This document shows positions 43,330-52,133 of a stretch of DNA of 64,000 nucleotides, piece after piece. How positions within the stretch are numbered: the first letter of the stretch is position 1; each line of letters opens with the position of its first letter. The position numbers and the translations under genes are program-made. The stretch spans positions 578,574 through 642,573 of the forward strand of contig NZ_QKYV01000001.1 in assembly GCF_003253545.1 (NCBI RefSeq). The letters are read 5' to 3'. This DNA is from Mesonia algae (GTDB lineage: Bacteria > Bacteroidota > Bacteroidia > Flavobacteriales > Flavobacteriaceae). The notes under the pieces were generated by a model. That model was not told where the DNA came from, made no database searches, and was given only the letters and a program-made list of their open reading frames with translations.

Positions 43330-44670
43330 TTAGATGTAAAATCCATTAATTTTTTGATAAATCCTTAGTGCATTTCCGTCGCTTAATGAAGCTACATAAC
43401 TACAAATATCAATTAGCCAATGGTGGGTGTTTTGATTAGCATATGAGTTTTTTAAATACGTATTACTTATTAATGTATCGTAATTGGTAGCAGTTTGGTT
43501 TGACTCTCTTTCAATACTAGTACAAAATTTATCTAATAAGGTATTTATAATTTGATAACCTGTAATTTCTTTCTCTGTTACTTCTTGACTTTGATAAATG
43601 TTTTTTATTGAGATACTAATAATATCTTCTATTTGTGCGGTATATTTTGATTGATCTAAAAGTGATGAGTGAAATTCACCATTTAGAATTTTTTCTTCAT
43701 TCTCAATAAATATATTCGAGGCTTCTTCAATTAGAGTATTAATAGCTAATGATCTTAAATAGCTTAGACGGCTTTGTGTGGTAGTAAGTTGAGAATAGTT
43801 TTCGGGTTTTATATTATTTTCCACTAATTTAATTAATAATTCTAGTGCTTTTTCCTCTTCTATTAACCCAAGATTAATTCCATCTTCAAAGTCTATAATT
43901 GTATAACAAATATCATCGGCAGCTTCAACTAGAAAACTTAGGGGATGGCGCTTGTAGTGAATGTCGGTCTCAATTCCTGTTTTAATTAAGCCCAATTCTT
44001 TTGCTATGTCTTTAAAAATCTCTTTTTCTGACTGAAAATAACCAAATTTTTTATCGTTTATAGCCTTTGTGGGCTTGTGGGGTAACGACTCTTTTGGGTA
44101 TTTCATAAAAGCCCCCAAAGTGGCGTATGATAATCTTAATCCGTTTTTGTTACCATTTTTAGTTTCGGTGAGTAGCTTAAAACCATTGGCATTACCTTCA
44201 AAATGTGTTAAATCATGGTATTCTTTATCTGTGAGTTGTTCTTTAAAACGAAGTCCCTTTCCGTTAAGGAAATATTCTCCTATTGCTTTTTCACCAGAAT
44301 GTCCAAATGGAGGATTTCCTATATCGTGAGCTAATGCGGCAGCAGCGACAATAGTGCCAAAATCATTAAAGTGATAGCCGTGGGTTGCAGCAAGATGCGG
44401 ATGCTTTTCTATAATTTTCTTACCTGCTTTTCTTCCTAAAGACCTTCCTACTACCGATACTTCTAAACTATGGGTTAACCTTGTGTGAACAAAATCTGTT
44501 TTTGATAGGGGGATGACTTGAGTTTTATCTTGTAAGCTTCTAAAGGCAGAAGAGAAGATAATTCTGTCATAATCTACTTCAAAACCCAGACGCGTATCAT
44601 CTTGATCTATGCGTAATCGCTTTTGAGTATCTCCAAATCTTTTTAAAGAAAGTAATTGTTCCCAGTTCAT
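43330..44670 (-). CDS. dgt: Deoxyguanosinetriphosphate triphosphohydrolase (dGTPase)
   Basis: A 446-residue HD-domain enzyme that removes triphosphate from dGTP (or other dNTPs) to give the nucleoside. It begins MNWEQLLSLKRFGD and shows the family motifs: FSSAFRSLQDKTQVIPLS, TRLTHSLEVSVVGR, and the HD pair in AAALAHDIGNPPFGHSGEKAI. VEAADDICYTIIDFEDG holds the distal metal ligand Asp. It lies next to nrdBA, which makes dNTPs, on the same strand but separated by a terminator, so expression is probably separate. Confidence 0.93.
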   Translation of the reverse strand: MNWEQLLSLKRFGDTQKRLRIDQDDTRLGFEVDYDRIIFSSAFRSLQDKTQVIPLSKTDFVHTRLTHSLEVSVVGRSLGRKAGKKIIEKHPHLAATHGYHFNDFGTIVAAAALAHDIGNPPFGHSGEKAIGEYFLNGKGLRFKEQLTDKEYHDLTHFEGNANGFKLLTETKNGNKNGLRLSYATLGAFMKYPKESLPHKPTKAINDKKFGYFQSEKEIFKDIAKELGLIKTGIETDIHYKRHPLSFLVEAADDICYTIIDFEDGINLGLIEEEKALELLIKLVENNIKPENYSQLTTTQSRLSYLRSLAINTLIEEASNIFIENEEKILNGEFHSSLLDQSKYTAQIEDIISISIKNIYQSQEVTEKEITGYQIINTLLDKFCTSIERESNQTATNYDTLISNTYLKNSYANQNTHHWLIDICSYVASLSDGNALRIYQKINGFYI

Positions 44671-44694
44671 AAAATATTTTGTTTAGTTGCCTTG

Positions 44695-44702
44695 CAAAAA
44701 TA
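44695..44702 (-). promoter_or_regulatory. Candidate -7 element for dgt
   Basis: Minus-strand TATTTTTG, 24 bases before the ATG at 44670. A TTG at the -33 position was not found. Confidence 0.4.
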
Positions 44703-44734
44703 ACAAACTCAGTAGTCTATTTAATTTTAATTAT

Positions 44735-44778
44735 AAAAAAAGAAAAGGCCAGTTTCTCAACCGACCTTTTCTTTTTTT
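44735..44778 (-). terminator. Intrinsic terminator of nrdBA
   Basis: On the minus strand an AAAAGG...CCTTTT stem extended by A and T runs, with inner GTT/AAC pairs, follows the nrdA stop by 8 bases. The long A-run on the far side may also allow activity in the other direction. Confidence 0.8.
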
Positions 44779-44786
44779 AAGTTTGA

Positions 44787-46565
44787 TTAAGCTTCACAGC
44801 TCGCACATTCTTTCTTTTGTTTAAATTTTTGAGCGGCATTCATACTGTGTTGATAGTATAAAGACTTTAAGCCTAACTTCCACGCAGTAACGTGAATGTT
44901 GTTAATCTCTTTTACAGGCATTTCTGGATGCACAATAATATTTAAGGACTGTCCTTGATCTATAAAATCCTGCCTTCCTGCTGCTTGATAAATAATGTTT
45001 AACTGATCAATCTCTGAGTAGGTTTTAAATACTTCTTTTTCATTTTCAGATAAAAAATCTAAGTGTTGTACAGAACCATCCATATCTCTAACACTTCTCC
45101 ACACTTCTAATGTATTTTCTCCTTTCTCTTCTAATAAAGCTTCTAAAAACGGGTTCTTAATGGTGGTTTTTATTTTAGCAATATCTTTCACATAAATATT
45201 AGACCATATTGGCTCAATTCCTTGAGAAACTTGACCTAGAATAAATGCTGAAGAAGTCGTTGGGGCAATAGCGTTTAAGGTTGTATTTCTTCTGCCATAG
45301 CCTTTTAAAACTTTTGGCTCTCCAAATCTTTCAGCCAATTCTTCTGAAGCTTTGTAAGATTTCTCTTTTATAGTTTTAAATATTTCACGGTTAAGATTAA
45401 AAGCTTCTTGACTTTCAAAAGAAACCATTTTAGATTGTAATAAAGAATGCCATCCTAAAACCCCTAATCCTAAAGCGCGATTTTCTTTTGCAAAATTATA
45501 TGCACGCTCCATGAACATAAAGGTTTGTTGGTCTTCTTTCTTGTCGGAATCACGGTAAACTTCTAACTTTTCTACAAATTCAGTAATCACAGCATCTAAG
45601 AAATAGATCATGGTTTCGACAGCATCTGTATCTTTCCATTTGTCATAATGTAAAGCGTTTACGCTAGAAAGTACACAAACAAAAGACCACTCATCATTAG
45701 AAGGCAACATAATTTCTGTACAAAGATTACTAGCATAGATTGGTAAATCTTTGTCTTTGTAAACTTCTGGTTTTCCTTCATTAGCATTATCCGTAAAGAA
45801 AATATATGGATAACCCATTTCTCCTCTACTTTGCAATACTTTAGCCCAAAGAGAACGTTTTTCTTCATCGCCTGCTATCATCTCATCCATCCATTTGCTT
45901 GTCACAGTAACCCCGTGAGTAAGACCTTGAATAGGATTACCTTCGGTACCTATTTCTAAAAACTCTTTTACATCTGGATGCTCAATTGGTAAATATGGAG
46001 AGAAGCGACCTCTACGTACAGAACCTTGACTTACCACATCGACCATAGATTCGAACAATTGCATAATGTGAACAGCACCAGACGCCTGTCCATTATTTTT
46101 TACAGCAGCTCCACGGTGACGAATTTTACCAAAGTATCCAGAAGTACCTCCACCAAGTTTAGACATCATTCCTACTTCAGATTGGGTGTATAAAATATTA
46201 CCCATATCATCATCTACGTGAGATCCAAAACAACTAATTGGCAAACCTCTTTCTTTTCCAAAATTTGACCAAACTGGAGAAGCTAATGAAAAGAAACCTT
46301 GCGACATATAGTGATAAAACTTATCGGCATAACCAGGAATATCCAAAATTTGTTCGGCTCTTTCTGCAATTTCTCTAATTCGTCCTTTAGGAGTAACCCC
46401 TTCAGTAAGATAACCAGATAATAAGAATTTCTGACTAAAATCATTTAACCATTCAAAATCACCTTCTTGATTAGCGGTGTTGTGTAAAGCTTCTTTTCTT
46501 GCGTTAACAAGTTGCTGAGTGCTATCTTTTTGTAGCTCTTTTTGCTGTAATGTGTTGTTCTCCAT
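44787..46565 (-). CDS. nrdA: Ribonucleoside-diphosphate reductase, catalytic subunit (NrdA)
   Basis: A 592-residue class I catalytic subunit. It lacks the N-terminal ATP-cone of E. coli NrdA and starts directly with the ten-stranded barrel. Key residues are visible: redox Cys in LPISCFGSH, the active-site N-x-C-x-E in SNLCTEI, the second Cys in FVCVLSS, the radical-path YY in LKSLYYQHS, and the C-terminal CASC that receives electrons. It reduces ribonucleotides to deoxyribonucleotides together with NrdB, encoded 3 bases upstream. Confidence 0.94.
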   Translation of the reverse strand: MENNTLQQKELQKDSTQQLVNARKEALHNTANQEGDFEWLNDFSQKFLLSGYLTEGVTPKGRIREIAERAEQILDIPGYADKFYHYMSQGFFSLASPVWSNFGKERGLPISCFGSHVDDDMGNILYTQSEVGMMSKLGGGTSGYFGKIRHRGAAVKNNGQASGAVHIMQLFESMVDVVSQGSVRRGRFSPYLPIEHPDVKEFLEIGTEGNPIQGLTHGVTVTSKWMDEMIAGDEEKRSLWAKVLQSRGEMGYPYIFFTDNANEGKPEVYKDKDLPIYASNLCTEIMLPSNDEWSFVCVLSSVNALHYDKWKDTDAVETMIYFLDAVITEFVEKLEVYRDSDKKEDQQTFMFMERAYNFAKENRALGLGVLGWHSLLQSKMVSFESQEAFNLNREIFKTIKEKSYKASEELAERFGEPKVLKGYGRRNTTLNAIAPTTSSAFILGQVSQGIEPIWSNIYVKDIAKIKTTIKNPFLEALLEEKGENTLEVWRSVRDMDGSVQHLDFLSENEKEVFKTYSEIDQLNIIYQAAGRQDFIDQGQSLNIIVHPEMPVKEINNIHVTAWKLGLKSLYYQHSMNAAQKFKQKKECASCEA

Positions 46566-46568
46566 AGG

Positions 46569-47843
46569 TTAAAATAAATCGTCGCTGGTTATACTTTGTG
46601 TTCTCTTACTATAATTGATAGATCGTTTCACGAAAAAGTCTCCGTGTTTCGTTCCTATAATCTCATCATCAAACCATTCGGTTTGTGCTAATAATTTTTC
46701 GTCGATGCTAAATACTTTATCAATACCAATACTCTCTAAAGATTTATTGAAACGGTTTTTAATAAATTCATTTATTACATCTTTTGGTAAAAAGTCTAAT
46801 TCTCCTTCTTCAAAAATCCAGTCAATAATTTTGCTTTCGGCTAAAAATGCTTCTTCACACATTTGCTGAATCATGTAGTTATAATTATCATCAAACCACT
46901 CTGGGTGTTCGTCTTTGATAATATTAATAATATCAATACCAAAATCTCCGTGAATTTGCTCTTCTTTAGAAGTAGCCTCTACTACATTAGAAATACCTTT
47001 TAGCATATTTTTATGCTTGTTAAAGGCCATGATAATTAAGAACTGAGAGAATAGAGATACGTGTTCAATGAACAAAGAGAATAACAAAACAGATTCTGAA
47101 TATTCTCGGTTGTTTTCACTTTTAGAATTTTTAAGAGCGGTTTCTAAATATTGAACCCTTTTCATAATCACGGGCTTTCTCTTTAATTCTTCAAACTCTT
47201 TATTGAGTCCTAATATTTCTAGTAAGTGAGAATAAGCGTCGTGGTGCCTTACTTCACTCTCTGCAAAAGTTGAACCTACCGAACCAATTTCGGGTTTGGG
47301 CATTCTGTGGTGAATATCTCCCCAAAATGTTTTTACGGCTACTTCTATTTGAGAAATAGCTAGCATGGTATTTTTGATAGCATTTTTTTCAGCTTCATTC
47401 AAGTTGGATTTAAAATCTTGAATGTCACTGGTGAAGTTAAACTCTGTATGGATCCAGTAAGAATGTCTTATCGCAGCCACATAATCGTTAAGCTGTGGAT
47501 ATTCATAAGGTTTAAGGTTAATTCGTTTTTCAAAAACATTGGTTTTTCTACCTTGAGCTTGTTTATTTCTGTAAAGAATATAAGCTTTTGCAACATTAGG
47601 AAACTCGCTTCTCATTAATTGTTCTTCAACAATATCCTGAACTTCCTCTACCATGGGAGTGTAGTCTGTATCTTGCTTTTTACGCTCTAATAGTGTTTCA
47701 TGTACATGATTCGCAATAAGTTGCGCGTCTTCAATTTCTCCAACGCCAACTGCCTTCATAGATTTATATATGGCTAGAGTAATTTTACTAAGTTCAAATG
47801 TCTTGTGGCTAAAATCTCTTTTGGTAATATGGGTAATGGTCAT
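46569..47843 (-). CDS. nrdB: Ribonucleotide reductase small subunit with N-terminal ATP-cone (NrdB)
   Basis: A 424-residue radical-generating subunit. Residues 1-95 are an ATP-cone (ITKRDFSHKTFELSKITLAIYKSM), a regulatory domain normally on NrdA; here NrdA has none. The ferritin-like domain follows with Glu197-V-R-His200-H-D-A-Tyr204, the metal ligands and the tyrosine position, and later EEQIHGDFG with the second Glu/His ligands. The C-terminal tail ends DDLF, for docking to NrdA. A well-studied relative in Leeuwenhoekiella blandensis has the same layout, with dATP causing inactive tetramers and a dimanganese centre. Confidence 0.94.
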   Translation of the reverse strand: MTITHITKRDFSHKTFELSKITLAIYKSMKAVGVGEIEDAQLIANHVHETLLERKKQDTDYTPMVEEVQDIVEEQLMRSEFPNVAKAYILYRNKQAQGRKTNVFEKRINLKPYEYPQLNDYVAAIRHSYWIHTEFNFTSDIQDFKSNLNEAEKNAIKNTMLAISQIEVAVKTFWGDIHHRMPKPEIGSVGSTFAESEVRHHDAYSHLLEILGLNKEFEELKRKPVIMKRVQYLETALKNSKSENNREYSESVLLFSLFIEHVSLFSQFLIIMAFNKHKNMLKGISNVVEATSKEEQIHGDFGIDIINIIKDEHPEWFDDNYNYMIQQMCEEAFLAESKIIDWIFEEGELDFLPKDVINEFIKNRFNKSLESIGIDKVFSIDEKLLAQTEWFDDEIIGTKHGDFFVKRSINYSKRTQSITSDDLF

Positions 47844-48577
47844 AATTTAAACTTAAAAATAAACAAGAATTAATGGGGATAAAAACGATATATGTAAAGA
47901 TGATAAATTAATTTAAATGATTTTAAGTGAGTGCTTTTTTGTTCTTAACATGTTATGAACAGGCTTTAAGTGTTTGGTGTTAAGTTAGTTTGCAGCTTTT
48001 AAAAACATAGTGTTTTCACTTGGTGACATAAGATTTTATTAATTTAAAATGCAATTTTTTTATCCTTTTAAGAGGTTTAGTTTTTAAAAACTTCAACCCA
48101 AAATCTTTAATTTGGTTACTATTTATTGTTTTTTGTCAAATAAAATTCAGCTTATAAACCTCTGGAATGATTAACATTTAAAAATAAAATCTTACCAAGC
48201 TTTCTTGTAAAATTGAAATTTATTTTCGTCGTCGGTTCAATTTATTTACTGAAAATTATAGTCTGCAAATATCTAAAATATTCATGGCTTTTACATCAAA
48301 AAAAGAGCTTAGGTTTTCAACAAGTTTTAAACATCGTTGCAACTCAAAGAGTCTAAGAAGATTAGCGTGATTTGTTAAATAATGTGTTGATAATCAAAAA
48401 AATATAAAAATTTATTTGTTTAACTGAAAAAAGATTTTCTTCGATATTATTAGAAAAATGAATCTCTTTATTTTAAAGGGGTTTAGGTAAAATGGAATAG
48501 AATAATTAAGAGATTTGTTTGTAGTTTCTAAAAAATAGAATTAGAAAAAATAACGCTTAAAGTTCATTTTTATGAGT
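47844..48577. other. Long nrdB upstream region, no gene seen
   Basis: About 730 bases between nrdB and the DUF3109 gene, both on the minus strand. No open frame with coding character was found. It is strongly AT-rich with T-runs and a 20-bp palindrome at 47941. It should contain the nrdBA promoter, but no full TAnnTTTG match was found on the minus strand. A small RNA could be present but cannot be shown. Confidence 0.6.
47941..47960. promoter_or_regulatory. 20-bp near-perfect palindrome upstream of nrdBA
   Basis: GTTCTTAACATGTTATGAAC pairs with itself at nine of ten positions. It lies 98-117 bases before the nrdB ATG. Size and symmetry fit the binding site of a dimeric regulator. It is not the NrdR box consensus (ACAC...GTGT type), so a different regulator is likely if it is functional. 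Confidence 0.5.
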
Positions 48578-49141
48578 TTACAATTGTAAAGCTGTTTTCT
48601 CTACTTCTTCATACCAATCTTCGCCAAACTTTTTGATAAGCGCTTCTTTTACGAATTTGTAAATAGGAGTTTGTAATTCTTTACCTAAAGAACAGGCGTC
48701 ATCACAAATTGGCCAACGATGATAATTTACAGCAGAAAACTCGGAGTATTTCTGAACTCTTACGGGGTAAAGTTCGCAAGAGATTGGCTTTTTCCAAGAA
48801 ATTTCACCTGCTCGGTATGCAGCTTCAATTCCGCAAAGGGCAGTTCCGCGGTCATCAAAAGTAACGTAAGCACATTCTGCACCATTTACAAGAGGTGTTT
48901 CTAGTTCGCCAAAATCATTTGTAATGTAAGTGCCTTGCTCTTCAATAGATTCTATTCCTTCCTTTCTAAGAAAAGGCTTAACTTTTGAATAAACGTCTTT
49001 TAAAAGTTCTACTTCTTCAGGTTCTACAGGGGCTCCTGCTTCTCCTGCTACACAGCAAGCTCCTTTGCAAGCATTTAGATTACAAACAAAATCCTTAGTT
49101 AGGATATCTTCTGAAACGATGGTTTTTCCTATTTGAAACAT
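48578..49141 (-). CDS. DUF3109 family cysteine-rich protein
   Basis: A 187-residue soluble protein with many conserved cysteines: CNLNACKGACC near the N-terminal end, then ECAYV, ALCGIE, SCELYPVRV and ICDDAC. The pattern matches the DUF3109 / YkgJ-like group thought to bind zinc or an iron-sulfur cluster. No reaction is known. It stands alone on the minus strand between nrdBA and marC. Confidence 0.85.
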   Translation of the reverse strand: MFQIGKTIVSEDILTKDFVCNLNACKGACCVAGEAGAPVEPEEVELLKDVYSKVKPFLRKEGIESIEEQGTYITNDFGELETPLVNGAECAYVTFDDRGTALCGIEAAYRAGEISWKKPISCELYPVRVQKYSEFSAVNYHRWPICDDACSLGKELQTPIYKFVKEALIKKFGEDWYEEVEKTALQL

Positions 49142-49145
49142 AGGG

Positions 49146-49153
49146 CAAATTTA
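49146..49153 (-). promoter_or_regulatory. Candidate -7 element for the DUF3109 gene
   Basis: Minus-strand TAAATTTG, only 4 bases before the ATG at 49141. If used, transcription would begin at or after the start codon, so either the message is leaderless or this match is fortuitous. Confidence 0.25.
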
Positions 49154-49222
49154 AATTTATTTTACAAGAATTAAGGAGAAATATGGGATTTAACTTTTAA
49201 GAAAAAATTCACTTTTAAATAC

Positions 49223-49252
49223 TTGTATACTAAGGTTTTTGGAATAATTTTG
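49223..49252 (+). promoter_or_regulatory. Bacteroidota-type promoter for marC
   Basis: TTG (49223-49225), 19 bases, TAATTTTG (49245-49252): a full match to the Bacteroidota consensus. The predicted start is about 25 bases before the ATG at 49284. Confidence 0.75.
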
Positions 49253-49283
49253 CCCCCTTTAAAAAATCTGAATATTCTAAGTT

Positions 49284-49859
49284 ATGAATTTTGACTTCAA
49301 AGAAATAATTACAGCGAGCTTAATCTTATTTGCAGTTATTGATATTATTGGAAGCATACCTATTATCGTAGATCTACGAAAAAAAGTAGGGCATATAGAA
49401 AGTGAAAAGGCCTCTATTGTCGCTGCTATTTTAATGGTGATGTTTCTTTTTGTGGGAGAAGAGATCTTAAGTCTTATTGGTATAGACGTTAATTCTTTTG
49501 CGGTTGCAGGTGCTTTTATTCTCTTCTTTTTAGCATTAGAAATGATTTTAGGAATTCAATTATATAAAGATGATGCGCCAGAGACGGCGTCTATAGTGCC
49601 GTTGGCTTTTCCTCTTATTGCGGGTGCGGGAACCATGACTACTTTGTTGTCATTACGTTCGGAGTATGAAACTGTAAATATTATATGTGCGATTGTTATA
49701 AATGTAGTTTTTGTGTACTTGGTGCTTAAATCTTCTGGAAAAATTGAAAAGGTTTTAGGTTCTCAAGGAATTAACGTTATACGTAAAATATTTGGTGTAA
49801 TTTTGTTAGCCATCGCAGTAAAACTTTTTGCGACCAACATTCAAAATCTATTTTCTTAG
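49284..49859 (+). CDS. MarC family integral membrane protein
   Basis: A 191-residue protein with six membrane segments. Family marks include ALILFAVIDIIGSIPII near the N-terminal end, LALEMILGIQ, and PLAFPLIAGAGTMTTLLSL in the middle. MarC proteins are widespread with no settled function; the older link to multiple antibiotic resistance was not supported. It has a clear promoter and is followed after 2 bases by a small membrane protein gene. Confidence 0.88.
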   Translation: MNFDFKEIITASLILFAVIDIIGSIPIIVDLRKKVGHIESEKASIVAAILMVMFLFVGEEILSLIGIDVNSFAVAGAFILFFLALEMILGIQLYKDDAPETASIVPLAFPLIAGAGTMTTLLSLRSEYETVNIICAIVINVVFVYLVLKSSGKIEKVLGSQGINVIRKIFGVILLAIAVKLFATNIQNLFS

Positions 49860-49861
49860 AA

Positions 49862-50059
49862 ATGAAATATTTTATTTACTTTTTAATTATATCGGCCAGT
49901 ATTTTATTAGGTTATAATGCTACATTATTAGATTTTAATGATCTTATGGCGAAAGATAGCAGTATAGCTTTAGCAGGAATTTTAGCTTGTTTGTGTGTAA
50001 TTGTGCTTATGCTTATCTTATTAATGTCTAGAGCAATCAAAGAAAAATACGAAAATTAG
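49862..50059 (+). CDS. Small two-helix membrane protein
   Basis: A 65-residue protein with two membrane segments (YFIYFLIISASILLGYNATLL and ALAGILACLCVIVLMLILLM) and a short charged end. It starts 2 bases after marC and ends 3 bases before the convergent S41 peptidase. I do not recognise the family; close coupling to marC suggests cotranscription. Confidence 0.7.
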   Translation: MKYFIYFLIISASILLGYNATLLDFNDLMAKDSSIALAGILACLCVIVLMLILLMSRAIKEKYEN

Positions 50060-50062
50060 ACT

Positions 50063-51652
50063 TTAATTTTCTTTAGCAACTTCGATTACTTTTTGGATCA
50101 TTACATCTTCTTGATTCACAATTTTTTCCATGGCGTTAGAGCCAAACAATTGTTGAGCGATGGTGGCTTTAAGGTAGCGTTTTAATAAAGGCTTGTATTT
50201 TCCTGTTTGGTAATCAAAACTAAACTGTCTTAAGTAATCGATGAAATTTTCTACTAATTCGTCGGTAATTTTAAAAGAGTTGGAAAACTCATTTAAGCTC
50301 AGTGACTTATAGTAAAGTCTATCTTTTTCTAATTCCGAAAAGATAAAACGATCCATTACTCCGCTTCTAAGCATATATTTAAGGCTTTCGGAATTGTAGT
50401 TAGTGTCTTTAGGAATAAAAATATCGGGTATAATTCCGCCTCCGCCATAAACAATTTTTCCTTTAGGGGTTTTAAATTTTAAAGAGTCGTTTACATGTAT
50501 GCTGTCTCTATTTTCTAGCTCTCCGTTTTTATACCTATTTTCATAATCTTTGAAGTAGGCGTCATTTCCGTTGGTGTATGGTCTTTGAATAGATCTTCCT
50601 GTAGGTGTGTAATACCTGGCCACAGTAAGTCTCACGGCGCTACCATCCCCTAAGTCCATTTCTCTTTGTACTAAGCCTTTTCCAAAAGAACGTCTCCCAA
50701 TAATAGTTCCTACGTCATTGTCTTGTAACGCTCCGGCAATAACTTCACTTGCTGAAGCTGTATTTTCATTGATAAGCACATATACTTTACTGTTTTCAAA
50801 TTTGCCACCGTTGGTAGAAAAAGTTTCTTTAACCGAGTTATTTTTATTTTTAGTAAACAAAATAAGTTGGTCTTCTTTTAGAAATTCATCGGCAATTTGT
50901 ATGGCTTGTTCAACGTATCCTCCGCCGTTATCTCTTAGGTCTAAGACAAGATTTTTGGCGCCTTCTTTTAATAACGCTTCCGCGGAAGCGTTAAATTCAT
51001 CATACGTAGTCTCAGCAAAACGGTTTACTTTAATGTAGCCTAAAGTATTGCTTAACATATAGGTTGCATCTACACTTTGTATGGGGATGTGATCTCTTTT
51101 TACTTTAAACTCTAAAAGGTTTTCTTTGCCTTTGCGAAATACTTTTAAGTTTACTGACGTGTTTACCTTTCCTTTTAAAATACTGGTTAAAGAATCATTA
51201 TCTACTTGCTGGTTAAACAAGGGAATATTGTTAGCATATAATATTCTATCGCCTGCTTCTATTCCTGCTTTTTCACTGGGGCTTCCGGTTAACGGGCGAA
51301 TAACAGTTATAGTGTCGTCTATTTTATAAAAATTGATACCAATACCTACAAAGTCGCCTTTCATATTTTGGGCTACTCCTTCGTAATCGCTTTTAGGAAT
51401 ATAGGTAGAGTGAGGGTCTAAATTGGTAAGGATTGAGTTAACGGTTACATCTACAATACTGTCAGTATTTACACTGTCTACATATTCGTAGTCTATGTAA
51501 TCTATAAGTTTGTTAAGTTTAGCTTTTTTTGCGTTAGAGGTGAACGTGTTTTTAGTGTCTCCGCCAAAATTAAAAAATCCGCCAAGTAAAACTCCTACAG
51601 CTAAAGCCGCTCCTATAATAAGTGGCAAATATTTTTGAGCGTATGTTTTCAA
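50063..51652 (-). CDS. S41 family C-terminal processing peptidase (Ctp-like)
   Basis: A 529-residue periplasmic serine protease with an N-terminal membrane anchor (about 10-27), a PDZ domain (about 85-180) and the tail-specific protease core. Catalytic Ser lies in NTASASEVIAGALQ and Lys in GRRSFGKGLVQ, the Ser/Lys dyad. It cuts proteins from their C-terminal ends after PDZ recognition. An additional helical C-terminal part follows. The gene contains a 22-bp perfect palindrome. It starts 3 bases after the dCMP deaminase stop. Confidence 0.9.
   Translation of the reverse strand: MKTYAQKYLPLIIGAALAVGVLLGGFFNFGGDTKNTFTSNAKKAKLNKLIDYIDYEYVDSVNTDSIVDVTVNSILTNLDPHSTYIPKSDYEGVAQNMKGDFVGIGINFYKIDDTITVIRPLTGSPSEKAGIEAGDRILYANNIPLFNQQVDNDSLTSILKGKVNTSVNLKVFRKGKENLLEFKVKRDHIPIQSVDATYMLSNTLGYIKVNRFAETTYDEFNASAEALLKEGAKNLVLDLRDNGGGYVEQAIQIADEFLKEDQLILFTKNKNNSVKETFSTNGGKFENSKVYVLINENTASASEVIAGALQDNDVGTIIGRRSFGKGLVQREMDLGDGSAVRLTVARYYTPTGRSIQRPYTNGNDAYFKDYENRYKNGELENRDSIHVNDSLKFKTPKGKIVYGGGGIIPDIFIPKDTNYNSESLKYMLRSGVMDRFIFSELEKDRLYYKSLSLNEFSNSFKITDELVENFIDYLRQFSFDYQTGKYKPLLKRYLKATIAQQLFGSNAMEKIVNQEDVMIQKVIEVAKEN
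50972..50993. repeat. 22-bp perfect palindrome inside the S41 peptidase gene
   Basis: The core AACGCTTCCGCGGAAGCGTT (50973-50992) is perfectly self-complementary and one further T/A pair extends it. It contains the CTTCCGCGGAAG core seen at 14757 and 22093. Confidence 0.8.
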
Positions 51653-51655
51653 TAA

Positions 51656-52087
51656 TTATTCGTTTAAGTCGGTTATATGATCAATAATAACTCCTGCTTT
51701 TTCTAGAAAAGATAAGCCAGAATTGTCTTTATAATCTATATGGTACACTACACGTTTGATGCCAGACTGGTGTATAAGCTTGCTACATTCTTTACAAGGA
51801 CTCATAGTAATGTATAATGTGGCATCTTTACAAGATTGAGTTGAACCAGCGACTTTTAAAATAGCATTTGCTTCGGCGTGTAAAACATACCATTTGGTGT
51901 AGCCTTCGTCGTCTTCGCAAGGATTTTCAAAGCCGGTAGGTGTGCCATTATAACCATCTGAAATTATCATACGGTCTTTTACAATAAGTGCGCCTACTTG
52001 CTTTCGATTGCAGTGAGATAGTTTTCCCCACTCTTTGGCAATACGTAGGTAGGCTTTATCAAATTTAAGTTGTTTTTTATCTTTCAT
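51656..52087 (-). CDS. dCMP deaminase family protein
   Basis: A 143-residue zinc enzyme of the deoxycytidylate deaminase group (ComEB-like). Zinc and catalytic residues are His70-Ala-Glu72 and Cys98/Cys101 in SPCKEC. HCNRKQVGALIV and GYNGTPTGFENPCED are typical of dCMP deaminases rather than tRNA or guanine deaminases. It converts dCMP to dUMP, the precursor of dTMP. It overlaps no gene but is only 3 bases from the S41 peptidase. Confidence 0.88.
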   Translation of the reverse strand: MKDKKQLKFDKAYLRIAKEWGKLSHCNRKQVGALIVKDRMIISDGYNGTPTGFENPCEDDEGYTKWYVLHAEANAILKVAGSTQSCKDATLYITMSPCKECSKLIHQSGIKRVVYHIDYKDNSGLSFLEKAGVIIDHITDLNE

Positions 52088-52133
52088 GATTAAAACTTAG
52101 AGCGAGTTTTGTAAGGTTTTATGAATTCAGCTG

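Noticed and set aside
48001-48024. Possible NrdR box around AAAACATAGTGTTTT and TCACTTGGTGA
   Set aside because: The inverted repeats are short and do not match the 16-bp NrdR consensus or its paired spacing.
47844-48577. Possible hidden gene or small RNA in the nrdB upstream region
   Set aside because: No frame with coding character and no conserved RNA fold could be recognised by eye; only the palindrome was kept.
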